This document shows, piece after piece, positions 1 to 11,411 of a stretch of 64,000 bases of DNA. Under the pieces are notes generated by a model that was given only the letters and a program-made list of their open reading frames with translations, did not search any database and had not been told where the DNA came from. Within the stretch, counting starts at the first letter, position 1; each line of letters starts with the position of its first letter. Origin of the DNA: Phymatolithon calcareum (taxonomy: Eukaryota > Rhodophyta > Florideophyceae > Hapalidiales); assembly GCA_977006965.1 (NCBI GenBank), contig OZ345364.1, positions 1,860,001 to 1,924,000 on the forward strand, in the 5' to 3' direction. The position numbers were made by a program, and so were the translations under genes.

Positions 1-2277
1 CGTAAACTAGGAAACTCGCTTAATAGCCAGAAAGGTGGGATAATTCGCAAAATCGACACTATAACCACTCCTATTAATCATCCATTACGACTCTTATAGG
101 ACCAAAATTAAATAAAACCTATCGTGTGGATAGTACATTTTATATTCTCAGAGCAGCATTCTTTGTAACTAACTATTATATCAAAAACTTCGTAAACAAT
201 AGGAATGATCATCGATACTGTCGATATCAACAAATATTTGATTATCTTCCTCAATTTTGTCGTTAGAAGGACGCACTTAGCGCTTCCACGTGTTCACAAC
301 GGAGCCAACCTGTTCCTTAGACAATGCGTGGGATGGTTAGGGACGTCTTCAACCGAGTAGTTTAGATGACCGGCGTGACCGCCGATCGAAATGGACGAGG
401 TGAGAACTCTTCGAGAGCCACACGAAGTTGCGAAATAAAGGCAAGAGTCATTTTAAGTCTGAATTCCCACTTGGAACCCCGTAATCTCAAAGTAGCACCA
501 CATGAACAATATGAATATCTAGACACGGGCTGGAGGGCGTGGACGGCGCTAGACGCCGGTACAAACAGCCCAAATGACACAAATTCAAATATGCCCAATA
601 ATGGACGAGACAAAACTGTAATCAGCAAAATTATACACATACACAGGTGTACGAATAGTGTATGTAAGGACAATTTTGCAGGTATGACAGAATATCAAGT
701 TTTCAATCCGATATCAATTACAGGAATGGCCAAATACGTAGACAAATATACAAAAAAGATCCGTTAAAGACCAAAAATTTCTAATAACTTTGCAAAAAGG
801 GAAGTATGACTCGAGAAAATAAAGAACATTTAAACAAAGGTTTTTGAAAGTGTTGTCTTTAAAGCTTACAGTCGCCATCCAAAATAGTTGATATTCAGTT
901 GATAAATCAGCGAAAATTGCAATATCAGGCACTGCCGGTTGCACTCCATGCAGTATCACCTTTTGTGGGCAAAATTAAACGCAATTCATGGCGAGGTATG
1001 CAAATAGGGCAGCAGTGCCTAAGCGGTTGTCTGCCGGCGTTCAATTTGATCTGGAATTTTTGAGATTTTGTGAAACTTTCTATATCCTCATTACTTTTCC
1101 AAAATTTTCAACTAAAATGTGGACCTCAAGTTTGGCGGGAATTAGATGTGCCGATAGGAACTATTGGGAGCAGATTGTGGAGCACAGGATCTGGCTCTTC
1201 TCTGGGTGTCCTGAAAAATGAATTTGCCAGACACAGTATCGGGGTTAAGCAACTCCACGGTTGAAGAGGGCTTCTACACTTTCATCGAACCTGAAAACAC
1301 CCCATGAAGTTGTACGCAAATTCGCAAAATCGCGCCTCGCTTTTTAAAACGTCTGCAGAAACAGGCCACCAATCATTTCCAAGGACTAGCAGCATTTAAT
1401 GCACATGTCGAACACTGTAAAGATCCGGTCAGGCACAAGTGCTCCCTTGGCATTTACCGATTGGCTGTCATTATTCGGCAGAATCATAATTACCCAATAA
1501 TTCTTCAGATTGGCGTTAATATTTTTGAAACAAGAATAATCTCATAAATAACTCAGTACGAAGCAGGCGTACTTTTTAATACAAGTTTTAATACTTCTAG
1601 ATTCTATGTTTCTCCCCTTCTAACCTTCCCCTGTTAATACTTTGTCTATCATACCCTTGATACAGGATCAGCACGGGAATGTTAGGAGGGGTACAAAAGC
1701 AGGAGATGTGGCATACCGAATTTTAATGATAAGTCTATATTTCGTCCATATGAAACAGAGCAGGTAGGGCGAAAATGTATCATAACGTAGCCGGTTGATA
1801 GAAAAAAATGCAGCTTACAGCGCGCGTACATTATGGAACGTAATGCAGCGAATCCTCTCTTTGCAGGATCCCATTCTGGAGAGAAAAAATAGAGAAGTAG
1901 GTTTTTGAGCTCTTCCTGTGCACTGCGCACAAAGTGTGCACGTCTCGCGCGCGTGGCTTTCGTGATTTTCAAAAGTTGCCCGCGAAAATTCGAGATGTAG
2001 CTGTTGTACCCTGGGCGGATTTAACCATATTTTAATTAATGAAACGGAAGACTTGGAGGCGTGGCTCGCTTCTTTTGTCGTGTGTAACAGCGATGGACGC
2101 GAGCGGGACATTCGCGGAGGCGAGTAGCTCGTCTGACGAGACCGGGCTTCAATCGGCCGTGAGTTCTGGGCTGGAAGAAGGGGCTCGGTCGCGCGCTCAT
2201 CCGTCGGTGGTCCTCGCTTGAGAGAAGTGCTCGCATGATCCATTTCTGCGAAGCATAGCCTATCACTTGCGGCCACG
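1..2277. other. No gene recognised; one possible small ORF
   Basis: I recognise no protein family here. A 133-codon ORF at 366-767 (+) has no recognisable motif and may be chance. The interval 1900-2280 is richer in GC and CpG than its surroundings and has overlapping ORFs on both strands with low-complexity Ser/Arg-rich translations. It could be a promoter-type region, but nothing proves that. Around 1520-1630 there is a sequence related to 3295-3400 (see the TIR-end entries). Confidence 0.3.
1528..1630. repeat. End of a small TIR element (copy 1)
   Basis: This stretch aligns by eye with 3299-3398. Both contain a CTCATAAATAACTC block, then TTTTTAATA, then a pyrimidine-rich end of the type CCCCTNCTAACNTTCCCCT. 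That end is the reverse complement of the terminal sequence of the 370-bp MITE at 45273-45642. I read it as one terminus of the same TIR family. The opposite end could not be delimited. Confidence 0.4.
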
Positions 2278-3063
2278 TTGCCACAATTTCATCAGCTAAT
2301 CACGAAAGCGCCGCACGAGCGTCTCGGAATCCGACACATCACCGCAGCGTTTACTGCATTCCAACTATATCTCCCCAAGTGGGAGTATGCAAGTCATCTG
2401 AGTCAGATGACGAAGCGGTTCCTATCAGCAACTGAGGCAACAGAAGATTTTCTTACAAGTATGTCTTCGGGAAATATGCGGAGCATCGAAAAAATCGAAT
2501 GAGAGTGCTCTGCTGGCTAGATAGTCGGGAGGTGATGAGGATTCACCAAGCGGAAAGGTTTACTTTAAGCCTGTTAAAAGGGAAAACGTACCTGGAACGG
2601 GCAGAAGAATACCGAGGAAGAGAGGAGGATATGGCAGAAGTATGGAAGTACATTAACTATCTCAGAATCGAGGAGCACCTCAGCAAAGCATTGAAACAAG
2701 CAGAAGACGTTAAAGTGTCAAAGAAGCGGGAATTAGAAGATGCAATCCAAGTGTGCAAAAATGCGAAGAGGATCGCTCAGTGAAAATCCACATAAACAAG
2801 CATAAGAAGTTGCCAGGAGTGTTACAAATAACGGACAGGACGACAAGGCTAATATGCATAAGACTGATTTTTAACAGAGCTCCGTTATGAAGGAAATCAA
2901 TACTCGCTGAGTATTTCGAATCCGGTGCTGAAATTGAGCTTATTGCACTCCAACGCATACTCGGGTCTAAGATGATGGACAAAGAGACTGAATATGAATG
3001 CAAAAGACTAACTGGAACTCAAATTTGGAGAGAAACTCGAATAAAGGAAATGTTAGGAAAATA
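2278..3063 (+). pseudogene. Unidentified charged coding remnant
   Basis: Three successive plus-strand frames (2278-2502, 2499-2783, then about 2850-3063) give Lys/Glu/Arg-rich translations with a coding-like look. The second contains a helical charged segment with repeated KALKQAEDVK-like composition. Frame changes and stops separate them. They could be exons of a host gene or a decayed element. No catalytic motif is visible and I assign no function. Confidence 0.25.
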
Positions 3064-3298
3064 GAATGCGGAAAGTTAGAAGTAATTGAGAAGCTGCCTC
3101 GTTACTCGCAGTGAGGTCTTGGGTGCTTTTAAAATAAATCAACATATGTTGATATATATCCCCCATTCCAACTATACTACCCTAGGATGCTTACAGCTCC
3201 CATGTCCTGGCACAATTCCATTGGCCGTCGTCGAACGACGGCTCTGTCAGAGCGCTGCAAGAATCGGGCTTCATCACTTAATTTTTGATACAAAGATT

Positions 3299-3398
3299 TC
3301 CTCATAAATAACTCGACACAAAACAGGCCACATTTTTAATAAAGTTTTTGAAACATCAAGTTTCTGCTTTTGTCCCCCTCCTAACATTCCCCTGGTAT
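3299..3398. repeat. End of a small TIR element (copy 2)
   Basis: Related to 1528-1630. It finishes with CCCCCTCCTAACATTCCCCT, matching in reverse complement the AGGGGAATGTTATGGAGG terminus of the MITE in Fanzor copy 1 (45273). The rest of 3090-5160 shows no recognisable gene. Weak ORFs at 3967-4206 and 4772-4984 carry no motif. Confidence 0.45.
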
Positions 3399-3399
3399 C

Positions 3400-5166
3400 A
3401 GGCTTTCTGGGGCAAAATAAAAAATGATATCAACTTTGAAAATTTGGTTGATGCTCACTCTAGTAAACAAGGTGTTCTTCGAAATGCAAGCGCTAGGTTT
3501 CCGGAGCGGCTCAAAAGGCTGGGATGCACTTCATAGTGTAGGCAGCAGATGTTTTCCGGCAAACTTTAACTAGTCCAACGAAACAAAAAGGAAGCCAAAC
3601 GTTTGGTTTAACTAAGCGCTTGGTAGTCCATTAGGAAATGCGAAAGGTCTCATGGAGTGGCAGTGAAGTGAGTGTTTGTCTTTTTCTCAATGTGAGCTTC
3701 GGGGAAAAAAGCGAAAATTGTCCTTGTCTATCAAGGGGCAGTGATGGATTCGCCCAAGCAGGTACACGAGCTTTTCATTAGGGAGTTCCTTGTTGTTCTA
3801 ACTCAACTCGCCGGACCGCTCGCTTCCTAACTCTCCGTTAGCCCAGTGTTCCTCTTCGAAGGGATTATTCCTAAAAATTGACAAGCTGCACACATGTAGT
3901 TAGTACGCTTCTGCCACCAGGATATTTGTTACCTTTATGCTAGAAGCTGCCAAGACCTGATACGCTGTGAGTAACGGGGCCGCTGTGCGCAATCCTCTCC
4001 ATGAAGCCTACCTTCAATACTTCTTTGCTTCTTATTTATATTTCAGTTGGGGCTCGAGTAATTTCTTACATTCGCATTCAATCGCCTTGCTTATTTTCCC
4101 TGTGCCGAAGTGCCGTTCTAAAGCTAAGAGCTCATGTAGGGCACTGACCCCAAAATTCGTACTACTCGTCACGTACTCGATGCAGGTGCTACCTGATACC
4201 AGGTAAAGTCGAATAGCTTGTACGGACTAGTTTTGTAGGGACACTTTCATTTTAAAAATACATGTGATGCAGGCACTAGGGAAATTTCAATTGTGAGACA
4301 TGACGGGAAAGATCAAAAAACCTGTTGATTTTTCCCTTTGTTTTCACTTAAGCTGCATCGCAGTTGACAGTCATTTGACGGGAGCATTTATCTTTATCTC
4401 TAAGGATGACGAATCTCGTCACTTCCTGACCGCATAGGCATCCAGCAAACGGGGACGTAGAGGTCGATCAATTATGCACCAAAATAGTATTGTTTCTTTC
4501 TTTCGTCCCCTCTTGCCGGTGCATCCGACCTTTCCTTCCTCCAATACTCATATTTTTGCGCTGGGACGCTGCGTGGGCATATCACCAAGACAACAGGTGA
4601 AGTAGTACAGCTGGAATCGCTTGGCGTCCAAAGAAAGAAGAACATGTGTGCTCAGGACAAGGCAAAGAAACTCCGCCCATGAGAGCACCATGCCTGAAGA
4701 GGGTAGGCGGGAAGTAAAAATCAATGCGTCTGGATGACGTCGCTGCGAGTATCACTTGAGATGTTGTCTACGTGCACTTCTACAATAAATTCTCGTATGC
4801 ATACTCCAATAGACGTAGGAGGCCTACAGTAGCTCTATGGCTCTGGTGGATTCCATGCAATATGGCTGTGCTCCAGGCTGGAGATGTTCGAACGAATGAT
4901 GATAGAATATATTGTAGCTTTGAGACCACAAACAAGAAATACGTTTGCACAAGTAATATGTGCTTGAGAACAAAATTTCACTGACACCTAATATCAGTAA
5001 TCGGATGCCGTGGCGATAGAATACTGCACCCTGTAGCACGTAGTCAATAGGCATGGGGAAATGCTGAGCTCCTTGGCAATATCAACCTCTTGTCAGAAAT
5101 GATTATCTATCTCTTCACTCCCACAGTTTCGTCTATAGGCCTAGTTTCCACGCTGAGCCATTCTCT
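3400..5166. other. No gene recognised
   Basis: Both strands were read. Only short ORFs without recognisable motifs are present, and no repeat shared with the rest of the window was noticed. Confidence 0.4.
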
Positions 5167-6063
5167 TTGTCGTGTCGAAGAACTAACAGCATGGGGGGGT
5201 TATCCGTGCGGAAGATCCGAAAGTTTGGAAAAGTTGTACGGGGTGTTGCGACTCTGCTGCGACTTGCAGCGGTTCTTCGACGTTCAGTAGCGCCCCGTGG
5301 GAAGCTATTCCTCAGGAAAAGTCATCGCGCCACGGATAAGAATTTAAGGGGAGGTTTTATTATCGTTCTGAATGCTCTTCTCTTGCTCACCATCGTGTGT
5401 TTTCATGTCCTTGGACTCGTCGGGCTGTGGGCGATAATGTTCTTCCCTGCATTTCTTGTTCTGGCACAAAATGCGAAACGTACAAACCGTATTCCCACCC
5501 TTCTTATCAGAATAATAATCCGCATGGCACTCAATTCTTCAAGACTTTCCATAGCCGCAATCACTCAAGACGCAATAGCCTGCCTGCGACTATTTCTAGG
5601 ACACATGGATGGTAATTCAAGTGGAAGAGCTCTCAATTATGAATCCCGCTTAGTACCACAAAGGATCCAAGGAACAGTGATGGTAGTGACGAAAAGGCGA
5701 AGAAGTTTGATCCATCGCTTCGTATCGGGTTGTTTTAAGGAAATGACAACCAGGCCGCGTGCCGAACTGAAAAGGCATTACCTTCTATATGGGAGATCTA
5801 TGCGATACAACAAGGCACCTCTGGAATATATCTCATTTACTCCTCAAAGTCATGTGGAAACTCTTACTCGAAAAAGTGTCCGTGAACGAGCTTCAAAAAG
5901 TCTGCAGAATCTGTTTTCAGGCAAACGTCCGTCCGGATGTTGCAGATCGAGCACCAGTGTGGTAAATAATTGGAAGAGGAAATGTCAGAAGAAGTTCTGC
6001 TTAATCAGAACAAAATTCTCACTCGCAAAAATTGGCTTCCGCCGCTCGCAGGGAAACGAGTAA
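5167..6063 (+). CDS. Putative membrane protein, unknown function
   Basis: This open frame encodes 298 residues. The first 60 residues are very basic. Residues about 64-102 are strongly hydrophobic and look like one long or two closely spaced transmembrane segments. The remainder is again basic (Arg/Lys/Ser-rich) with no recognised domain. The N-terminus could be read as a targeting peptide, but a second Met lies eight codons in (5191), so the start is uncertain. The frame ends about 200 bp before LINE-derived sequence on the same strand. It may be a host gene or a chance frame in element sequence. I do not recognise a family. Confidence 0.35.
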   Translation: MSCRRTNSMGGLSVRKIRKFGKVVRGVATLLRLAAVLRRSVAPRGKLFLRKSHRATDKNLRGGFIIVLNALLLLTIVCFHVLGLVGLWAIMFFPAFLVLAQNAKRTNRIPTLLIRIIIRMALNSSRLSIAAITQDAIACLRLFLGHMDGNSSGRALNYESRLVPQRIQGTVMVVTKRRRSLIHRFVSGCFKEMTTRPRAELKRHYLLYGRSMRYNKAPLEYISFTPQSHVETLTRKSVRERASKSLQNLFSGKRPSGCCRSSTSVVNNWKRKCQKKFCLIRTKFSLAKIGFRRSQGNE

Positions 6064-6261
6064 CAGGAACACACCTCCTCATACTGAAGATCTATCTGGT
6101 TCCACATCCGAATGACCTCGTAATATTGCTTACCACAGTACGGTGTTTCCAGCAACGTTGCTTTTCAAGGTCGACTGTTGGGAGGAGGTTTAGATACTGA
6201 CAATAGTAACATTGACTAACATTTTCGAAGAACACACTTCGTCGAAGCAGCAAGGCCCGAG

Positions 6262-7112
6262 ATGATAAACTTCACATATCTTGGCTTAATGCAGTCGGCA
6301 GATGGTGAGCCCTTAGTCCATGAGAACCACCGCGCCCAAATTGCATGGTCCCTCTTCCAAGACCTGAAACGAATTCTGAATGATGGGAAACTACTCAAAA
6401 AGTCTTCGGTGTCGTCTTTTTGGCTCCTTTGTCGTATCAAATCTCCTATACGGCCGTGAATCGGGGAAGCTGAGAGAACTAGTGAGGAAGGAACTCAAGA
6501 AAATAGGTGCTACGACGCTGTGGAGAATAACGGAGAGACCAAGAGCCGACGAAGCCAGGACACCCACCATCGACGTGGTGATACGCAAAGCATTGGAATT
6601 ATTTATTTATTTTTATTCTTTTCTCGAAAAGTGTCGAGAATAAATAATTTATTGTTGAACGCAGAAGCAATAAATTATTGTATTCAAGTTCAGCGAGGTA
6701 TAAATAACTGGTTATTCCCCGAATTATTGGATCCTTCTTGCTACTTTCTGTCGCGATAGAATAACCGGATCGAAAAAATGAGGAGTCCGATACAATAATT
6801 GTCGCAACCACGACGATCTCAATAAATACAATAAATATGCGAGACTCAGGAATAAATTATTGGAACAATAATTTAAATAATTACAATAGCAATTATTTTT
6901 TCCAATGCTTTGGTGATACGGGCCAGAGATCTACGATGGAACTGGCTTGGACACATTCTTAGAATGGAAGAGCGCCGCCCGGTCCGCCAAATGCTGCTAC
7001 AGTGCGTCAGACCAGCGCCAGAATCAATCTTTGGTGACGTACCTAGAAGACACGTGAAAGCCGCAGTCAAACTCGCTAACGATAGGATAGAGCGTCAGAA
7101 ACTTAGACCCTA
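6262..7112 (+). pseudogene. LINE reverse transcriptase, 3' part (type A)
   Basis: The frame shows the end of a non-LTR reverse transcriptase: an FTYLG motif followed by the thumb-like region, then LLYGRESGK-like sequence, and a WNWLGHILRMEERRPVRQ block typical of LINE C-termini. It ends SIFGDV...VKLANDRIERQKLRP-stop. At least one frameshift (about 6410) breaks the frame, and the 327-bp element at 6586-6912 splits it. A second copy of this 3' part lies at 60560-61260 (minus) and a short one at 60000-60110. The 5' part of the LINE is absent, as is usual for truncated insertions. Confidence 0.75.
6586..6912. mobile_element. hAT-type MITE, 327 bp, inside LINE
   Basis: The element begins CAAAGCATTGGAA and ends with its exact reverse complement, a 13-bp perfect terminal inverted repeat. 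It is flanked by an 8-bp direct duplication GTGATACG at 6578-6585 and 6913-6920. Removing the element and one duplication restores the LINE reading frame (DVVIRARDLRWNWLGH), which matches the uninterrupted homologous frame at about 61.2 kb. An 8-bp duplication and a CA-starting TIR are hAT hallmarks. The interior is very AT-rich (many AATAAATT runs) and has no coding capacity. Confidence 0.85.
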
Positions 7113-7139
7113 GAAGCGCTGCGAGTCCCATTAGGGAAA

Positions 7140-8000
7140 AGGAAAAATGAATGAAAAGGCCCGAGATGGTACGGACGTAGGGCATTCTTCTCAGATCTGC
7201 CCATCTCAAACCTGTCATTTACCTCCTTGTCATGCTCTGCGTACAGACCACGTATGATGGAATACATGGCTCTGCAAGACTAATCACGCTATGCTGGCTA
7301 GTGTCCAGTTTACTGAAATTTTCCCTCAATTCCGGTTATGAGATTCGTATACTTTTTTGCAAACGAAAGCTCTCCAATATCAGGCTCTTCAACAGCGTTA
7401 ATCTTTCGGATAGCAACAATGCGCTTCGTGAAACAGTCTCAACCAAATGAATGCGGCAGATGCATATTTCGCCACCATAAAGCTTGCTACATGATGAACA
7501 TACGGCAGTCGTTTTCCTCACTTTGCAAACTTTGCGGTTGATTTGCACGGTAAAAAGTAGTCGTCATGGCGATCAAATTATTCCTTTTCTTCTCCGTGGG
7601 AATGAAGTGCGTTCGAACACCGCTCTCGAACGTAAATGTACGATCTGAATTGACTGAATGTTGACGAGTAGTACTGGAGTTAAATGCAGAATCGATGAAT
7701 TGCTGGATCAGTACTTCATGTCATCTTTGTTGCATCACGTGCTGCTGACACTTTGGATGAGCTTCAGAGATTGGAAGTGAGGTATCTACCAACAAAGTTG
7801 CCGGAACGAATGTGTTCACACGAAACGACCATTGGAGCAGTGGGTTCGTCGTTCGACGCCGAAATATTCTCGGTGGTCTGAGCTTTTGAAGATATAGAAC
7901 ACTTGCGAATCCCACGAGTACACCACATTCGCTGGTTTGCAGACAGAAGGAGCTCCCGCGATGCGTTGACCGGGCAACGATCGATGCATGGGGAGATGAA
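7140..8000. other. No gene recognised; LINE-flanking sequence
   Basis: After the LINE stop codon comes CCCATTAGGGAAAAGG, also seen after the copies at 60110 and (reversed) 60595, so it is the LINE 3' UTR. From 7200 to 8000 only weak ORFs on both strands are present. The part nearest 8000 may be degraded upstream coding sequence of the LINE fragment that follows. Confidence 0.4.
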
Positions 8001-8015
8001 AAGCTGTCGGATACT

Positions 8016-8642
8016 ATGGCAATTCTGATTGATGATATGATCACTTGCGAAGCAATTTGGATCCCAAGCCACTGTCAGCTCCCTGGGAACGAAAAAGCGG
8101 GCGACCTTGCTCGAAAAGGCTTTGCGGAGTCAAGTCTGGTGACGCATCAAAATATTCCGTTAGCAATAGAATCTGCGCGGTCGATTGTCAATCGGCACCA
8201 GTCGACAAAGCTTAAGAGTATACAGTTTTTACCCCCAGAGCGCAATATAAGCCACAGGCGCGCTGAAACTACTCTCAATCAACTTGCCGCACTATTTTGC
8301 ACCCTGTTAACAGTTTTTCAAGATGGCCCCGTTGAATATGACCACACATGCGAGACCTGTTCTGCGGGAAAGGAGACCGTGGAGCAACTACTCCTGCGCT
8401 GTAGTGGACGGAATGTATCAAGACGCCAGACTATTGGTAGAGTTGGCACCAAAACGGTGGAGGAAATATGTAATGAGAAACCCGTTGAAGTAGTCAGGTT
8501 CCTGAACAATCAGGGGCTGTTTGAAAATATCCCAAAAAGCTCAAACGGCGTAGCGAAGAGAGCCCCCAAAAAGGCGCCCAGTGCTTCTGAGGACTGCGTT
8601 ACAGCTTGGTTCGTCTACTGGTTAGCTTTTGGTTGCGAATAG
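8016..8642 (+). pseudogene. LINE 3' part with RNase H end and Cys-rich tail (type B)
   Basis: The 208-residue frame starts with the last part of a retrotransposon RNase H domain (WIPSHCQLPGNEKAGDLARKG, containing the His of the fourth conserved block). A second domain follows: NISHRRAETTLNQL, then C-x2-C and a distal Cys (CETCSAGKETVEQLLLRC), a zinc-knuckle-like module seen at the C-terminus of I/Jockey-like LINEs. It ends RVGTKTVEEICNEKP. Homologous tails lie on the minus strand at 50250-50480 and 60715-61090. The 5' end of the element is missing. After about residue 175 the sequence no longer matches the other copies. Confidence 0.7.
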
Positions 8643-9216
8643 AGCTGGAAATATGGCATTTTCTGATGAAGGTTGGCGAAGACGAGAACTGTAAGCAGGA
8701 CTTGGCAATGCTACGCTTTTCCAGTGTGGACTCGGGCCACGGTCCCGAGCGGGCTCAAGCACCATCAACACGCTAATATGAATTGAGTCTAACAATTTTG
8801 ACGGTCGCAATCTTAATCTTCTCCACTGGGTGCTGAATTAGGATCCGTTTTACGCGCAGTGACGTGCTCGTGAGACCAACGATTTTCTATTCAATTACAT
8901 CCTGAGCCATACTAATCACATTTGTTGACTTAGAAATGGTTGCTTATAGTCTACAACATACTTCTCGACTAAGCGCCTTCATTTCCTTGGCATTTTTGGC
9001 TGCACCGACCCGTAGACGGGAGTCTTTTTCTTGCGGCACAGCAGGTCTGATTCTTAAGAGTAGACAGCACATTTTCGTTCCTAGCTCAGAACGATGTGAT
9101 TATCAGGTAGTAGTTGCGCTACTCCTCGCACAGAAGACAAGCTCAGCTTTACTACTCTGGCGTGAGCGATCTGTTCCACCTTCGTTTTATATATTTTTTC
9201 GAGCTTTTAAATCGCC
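8643..9216. other. No gene recognised
   Basis: Short ORFs without motifs on both strands. No repeat recognised. Confidence 0.4.
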
Positions 9217-9283
9217 CCTCAATTGAGGTGGTTAGTAAACTAGACACTAGTGTCTATGTGACGGGACGTCCTCAATTGAGGAC
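9217..9283. repeat. Cluster of three perfect palindromes
   Basis: Three perfect palindromes lie within 67 bp: CCTCAATTGAGG (9217-9228), TAGACACTAGTGTCTA (9241-9256) and GTCCTCAATTGAGGAC (9268-9283). The first and third share the CCTCAATTGAGG core. A related order, CACTAGTG followed by CTCAATTGAG and GACAT, occurs at 21955-21993, so this is a dispersed motif pair. Confidence 0.7.
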
Positions 9284-9289
9284 AAAATT

Positions 9290-10815
9290 CAAAATAAAAC
9301 AAAATAGGTTATGCTCCACTGTCACCTTATTTTTTCTGGGGCAAACACTGGAAAAACCCTTGGCAAATCTGTGAAATTAATACTATTGTGGGAATCATGA
9401 TTAGTTAAGCCGGTGCTCGGTAATCTTTGGCGTCATTTCGAATGGACCGATAATTTATTTTGAGTAATCAATACGATATGGATATCATTAGATGCAGAAT
9501 GTTGCCTGTATTATTTTCTGCAAGTTTGATATGCTCTCCTTCATGCTAGGAAGCGTGAGGCGGATTATAAGTTTGCTTACAGCGCTTAAAATTCATTCAG
9601 AATTCAAGAAAAAGGTATGATATTTTTTCCCGTCCAATAGACACTAGGGGGCAATAAATTGTAATGTAACACGTTGCAAAAATGTTGGATATTGTACAGG
9701 GCATGAGATTGGCAGTAACTGCTCCCGTGCTGACGGTGGCGTGTTACATATCATCGATTTGTGCTAACGGTCGCACGGGCTGAATGGTCTAGCAGAACTG
9801 AGAATACTGACGGGCGCGACCAGCGCAATGTCGGTTAACGATCATCCATGTTTATTTCCCTCTTTTTCTAAGATACTAGCTTGAGGTTGAGAGATAGAGG
9901 GGATCCTTGAAGGGTGGCGAATCCGCAACATTAAAGGCAGGCCTCCGGCGATCCCGGGCTTCGGCTAAAACCGCATCGCCATCAACTGCTCCTGTTCCAA
10001 ACCGCCCGCGCAGAATACCCGAAAGGTGTTACAAAAAATATTGCAATATGTTTTGCAATATTGCAAAGTTTTGAAATAGAATTGCGGAGGTCCGAAATAT
10101 TGCAATACAAAATGCAGCGGATTTAGAATATTGCAATATATGCCCTTCAATCAAATGCAATATGTTTAACCGATTCGTTGTGCTGCGGGACTCTCTTGTT
10201 ACTGTCTCTGAGGAGTAGTCGTCCAATTTATGGATTGACAGAACGGATCAGTTTCTTGAGAAGGTTAATAAGGTCACCGGACAGCTCGGAGCGATTAGCA
10301 AAGTCCCCTCGTTCCTGCATAATCGGGGACAGACACTGCAGCAAGCTCGGGTCGCTCATGATGTATTGCAGAAAAACTTCCAAAACCATGGCCATGAAAT
10401 CGGTCACTCATTCCCTTTATGCTCGCTTGAACTCATTAAATTACCCAAGACGCTCAGATTGTTCACAACAAGCAGTTGGGGAACTGTAGACCAAACCGTT
10501 CCCTACCGCATTTCAGCGTAGTATGTTTTTTCGTAAGGAAAAAATTAATACTTAATATAGTAGTATTCCGTGCGGAGAGATTAGTTTTTTTTAAAAAAAA
10601 TTCCCAAGATCCTAGGAGTTCCGTTTCTAAAAGTCACTGCAGTGCGCTTTTCACACTGCCTATATACACAAATCCTAATGTGATTGGCTCCAGATTTCAC
10701 TTGCCAGCAATGATTTTGATAAAGGGCCCAAAAATGGTGCAATTCCCAACGGTGTCCAAATCTGCAGTGTTCGTGCTTGCTTCCGCACAATGTAAGCATA
10801 TTATGATTCAACGTC
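9290..10815. other. No gene recognised; ATTGCAATA-rich patch at 10030-10160
   Basis: Both strands give only weak ORFs. Between 10030 and 10160 the 9-mer ATTGCAATA and variants recur about six times, with the same flavour as the subterminal sequence of the hAT element at 51165-52565 (which has ATTGCAATATATTGCAATAA near its end) and of 58956-59083. It is probably a hAT-derived relic without definable ends. Confidence 0.4.
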
Positions 10816-10820
10816 AAGTA

Positions 10821-11406
10821 TGTTATGAGACAATATGATAGGACGACTAGGCTAAAGATGTGTGTACCTGATCAGGCAAATGTGTGGACCTATGATGTAG
10901 TGTATATGAAGGATGTGTATCCTCAACTAGTATGTGTATCCTAACAATTGTCTCATCGAAGAAATCAGGGGTGGAGAAAGAGGAGAAATGAGCGAAGCGA
11001 TGTGTATCCACAACATTCCCCCGCACGCCTGATGAATGAGGAAGACTATTTTCTTGGGAGAACTTTTTGCGAACTGAAAATCTTGAGCACCGTTGTTTTC
11101 GTTGTAAATTTGCTTGAGGTTTTGTGGGTGACCTTGAACCGTGTATTGTGTTGTTGCTTGAATTTGTATTGTAAACGTGGCGGTCGTGTTATACTTGTCC
11201 TTGTGGTTCGAGAATTTTTGCCTTGTATTGTGGTGTACCCAGCCGGAATCGAACTGAGAACCTTTATTTGCGCGGTTAGCGTGATGGGCCCATAACCTGT
11301 TATGAGACAATATGATAGGACGACTAGGCTAAAGATGTGTGTACCTGATCAGGCACATGTGTGGACCTATGATGTAGTGTATATGAAGGATGTGTATCCA
11401 CAACAA
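10821..11406. mobile_element. TRIM-like miniature LTR element
   Basis: Two direct repeats of about 107 bp with two mismatches occupy 10821-10927 and 11298-11404. Both begin TGTTATGAGAC, and the right one finishes ...ACAACA, giving the TG...CA ends of LTRs. The pair is bracketed by a 5-bp duplication AAGTA at 10816-10820 and 11407-11411. The 370-bp interior has no coding capacity, hence a terminal-repeat retrotransposon in miniature. A tRNA-like sequence on the minus strand directly abuts the right repeat. No clear primer-binding site was found in either orientation. Confidence 0.65.
11228..11297 (-). other. tRNA-like remnant next to LTR
   Basis: On the minus strand this reads GGTTATGGGC..., then a TAAC-containing loop, then GGTTCTCAGTTCGATTCC (the invariant TTCGATTC of a T-loop) and ends ...GGGTACACCA. 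D-loop, T-loop and CCA-like end suggest a tRNA-derived sequence. The T-stem is mispaired and no matching 5' acceptor strand is present, so it is not a functional tRNA gene. It could be a SINE head or a primer-related sequence. Confidence 0.35.
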
Positions 11407-11411
11407 AGTAT

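Noticed and set aside
5167-6063. Assignment as a specific transporter or ion channel
   Set aside because: Only one hydrophobic region is visible and no family motif supports it.
10030-10160. CRISPR-like or satellite array of ATTGCAATA units
   Set aside because: Irregular spacing, inverted as well as direct copies, and resemblance to hAT subterminal sequence. The organism is eukaryotic.
11228-11297. Functional tRNA gene
   Set aside because: The T-stem does not pair, no 5' acceptor strand is present, and it abuts an LTR-like repeat.
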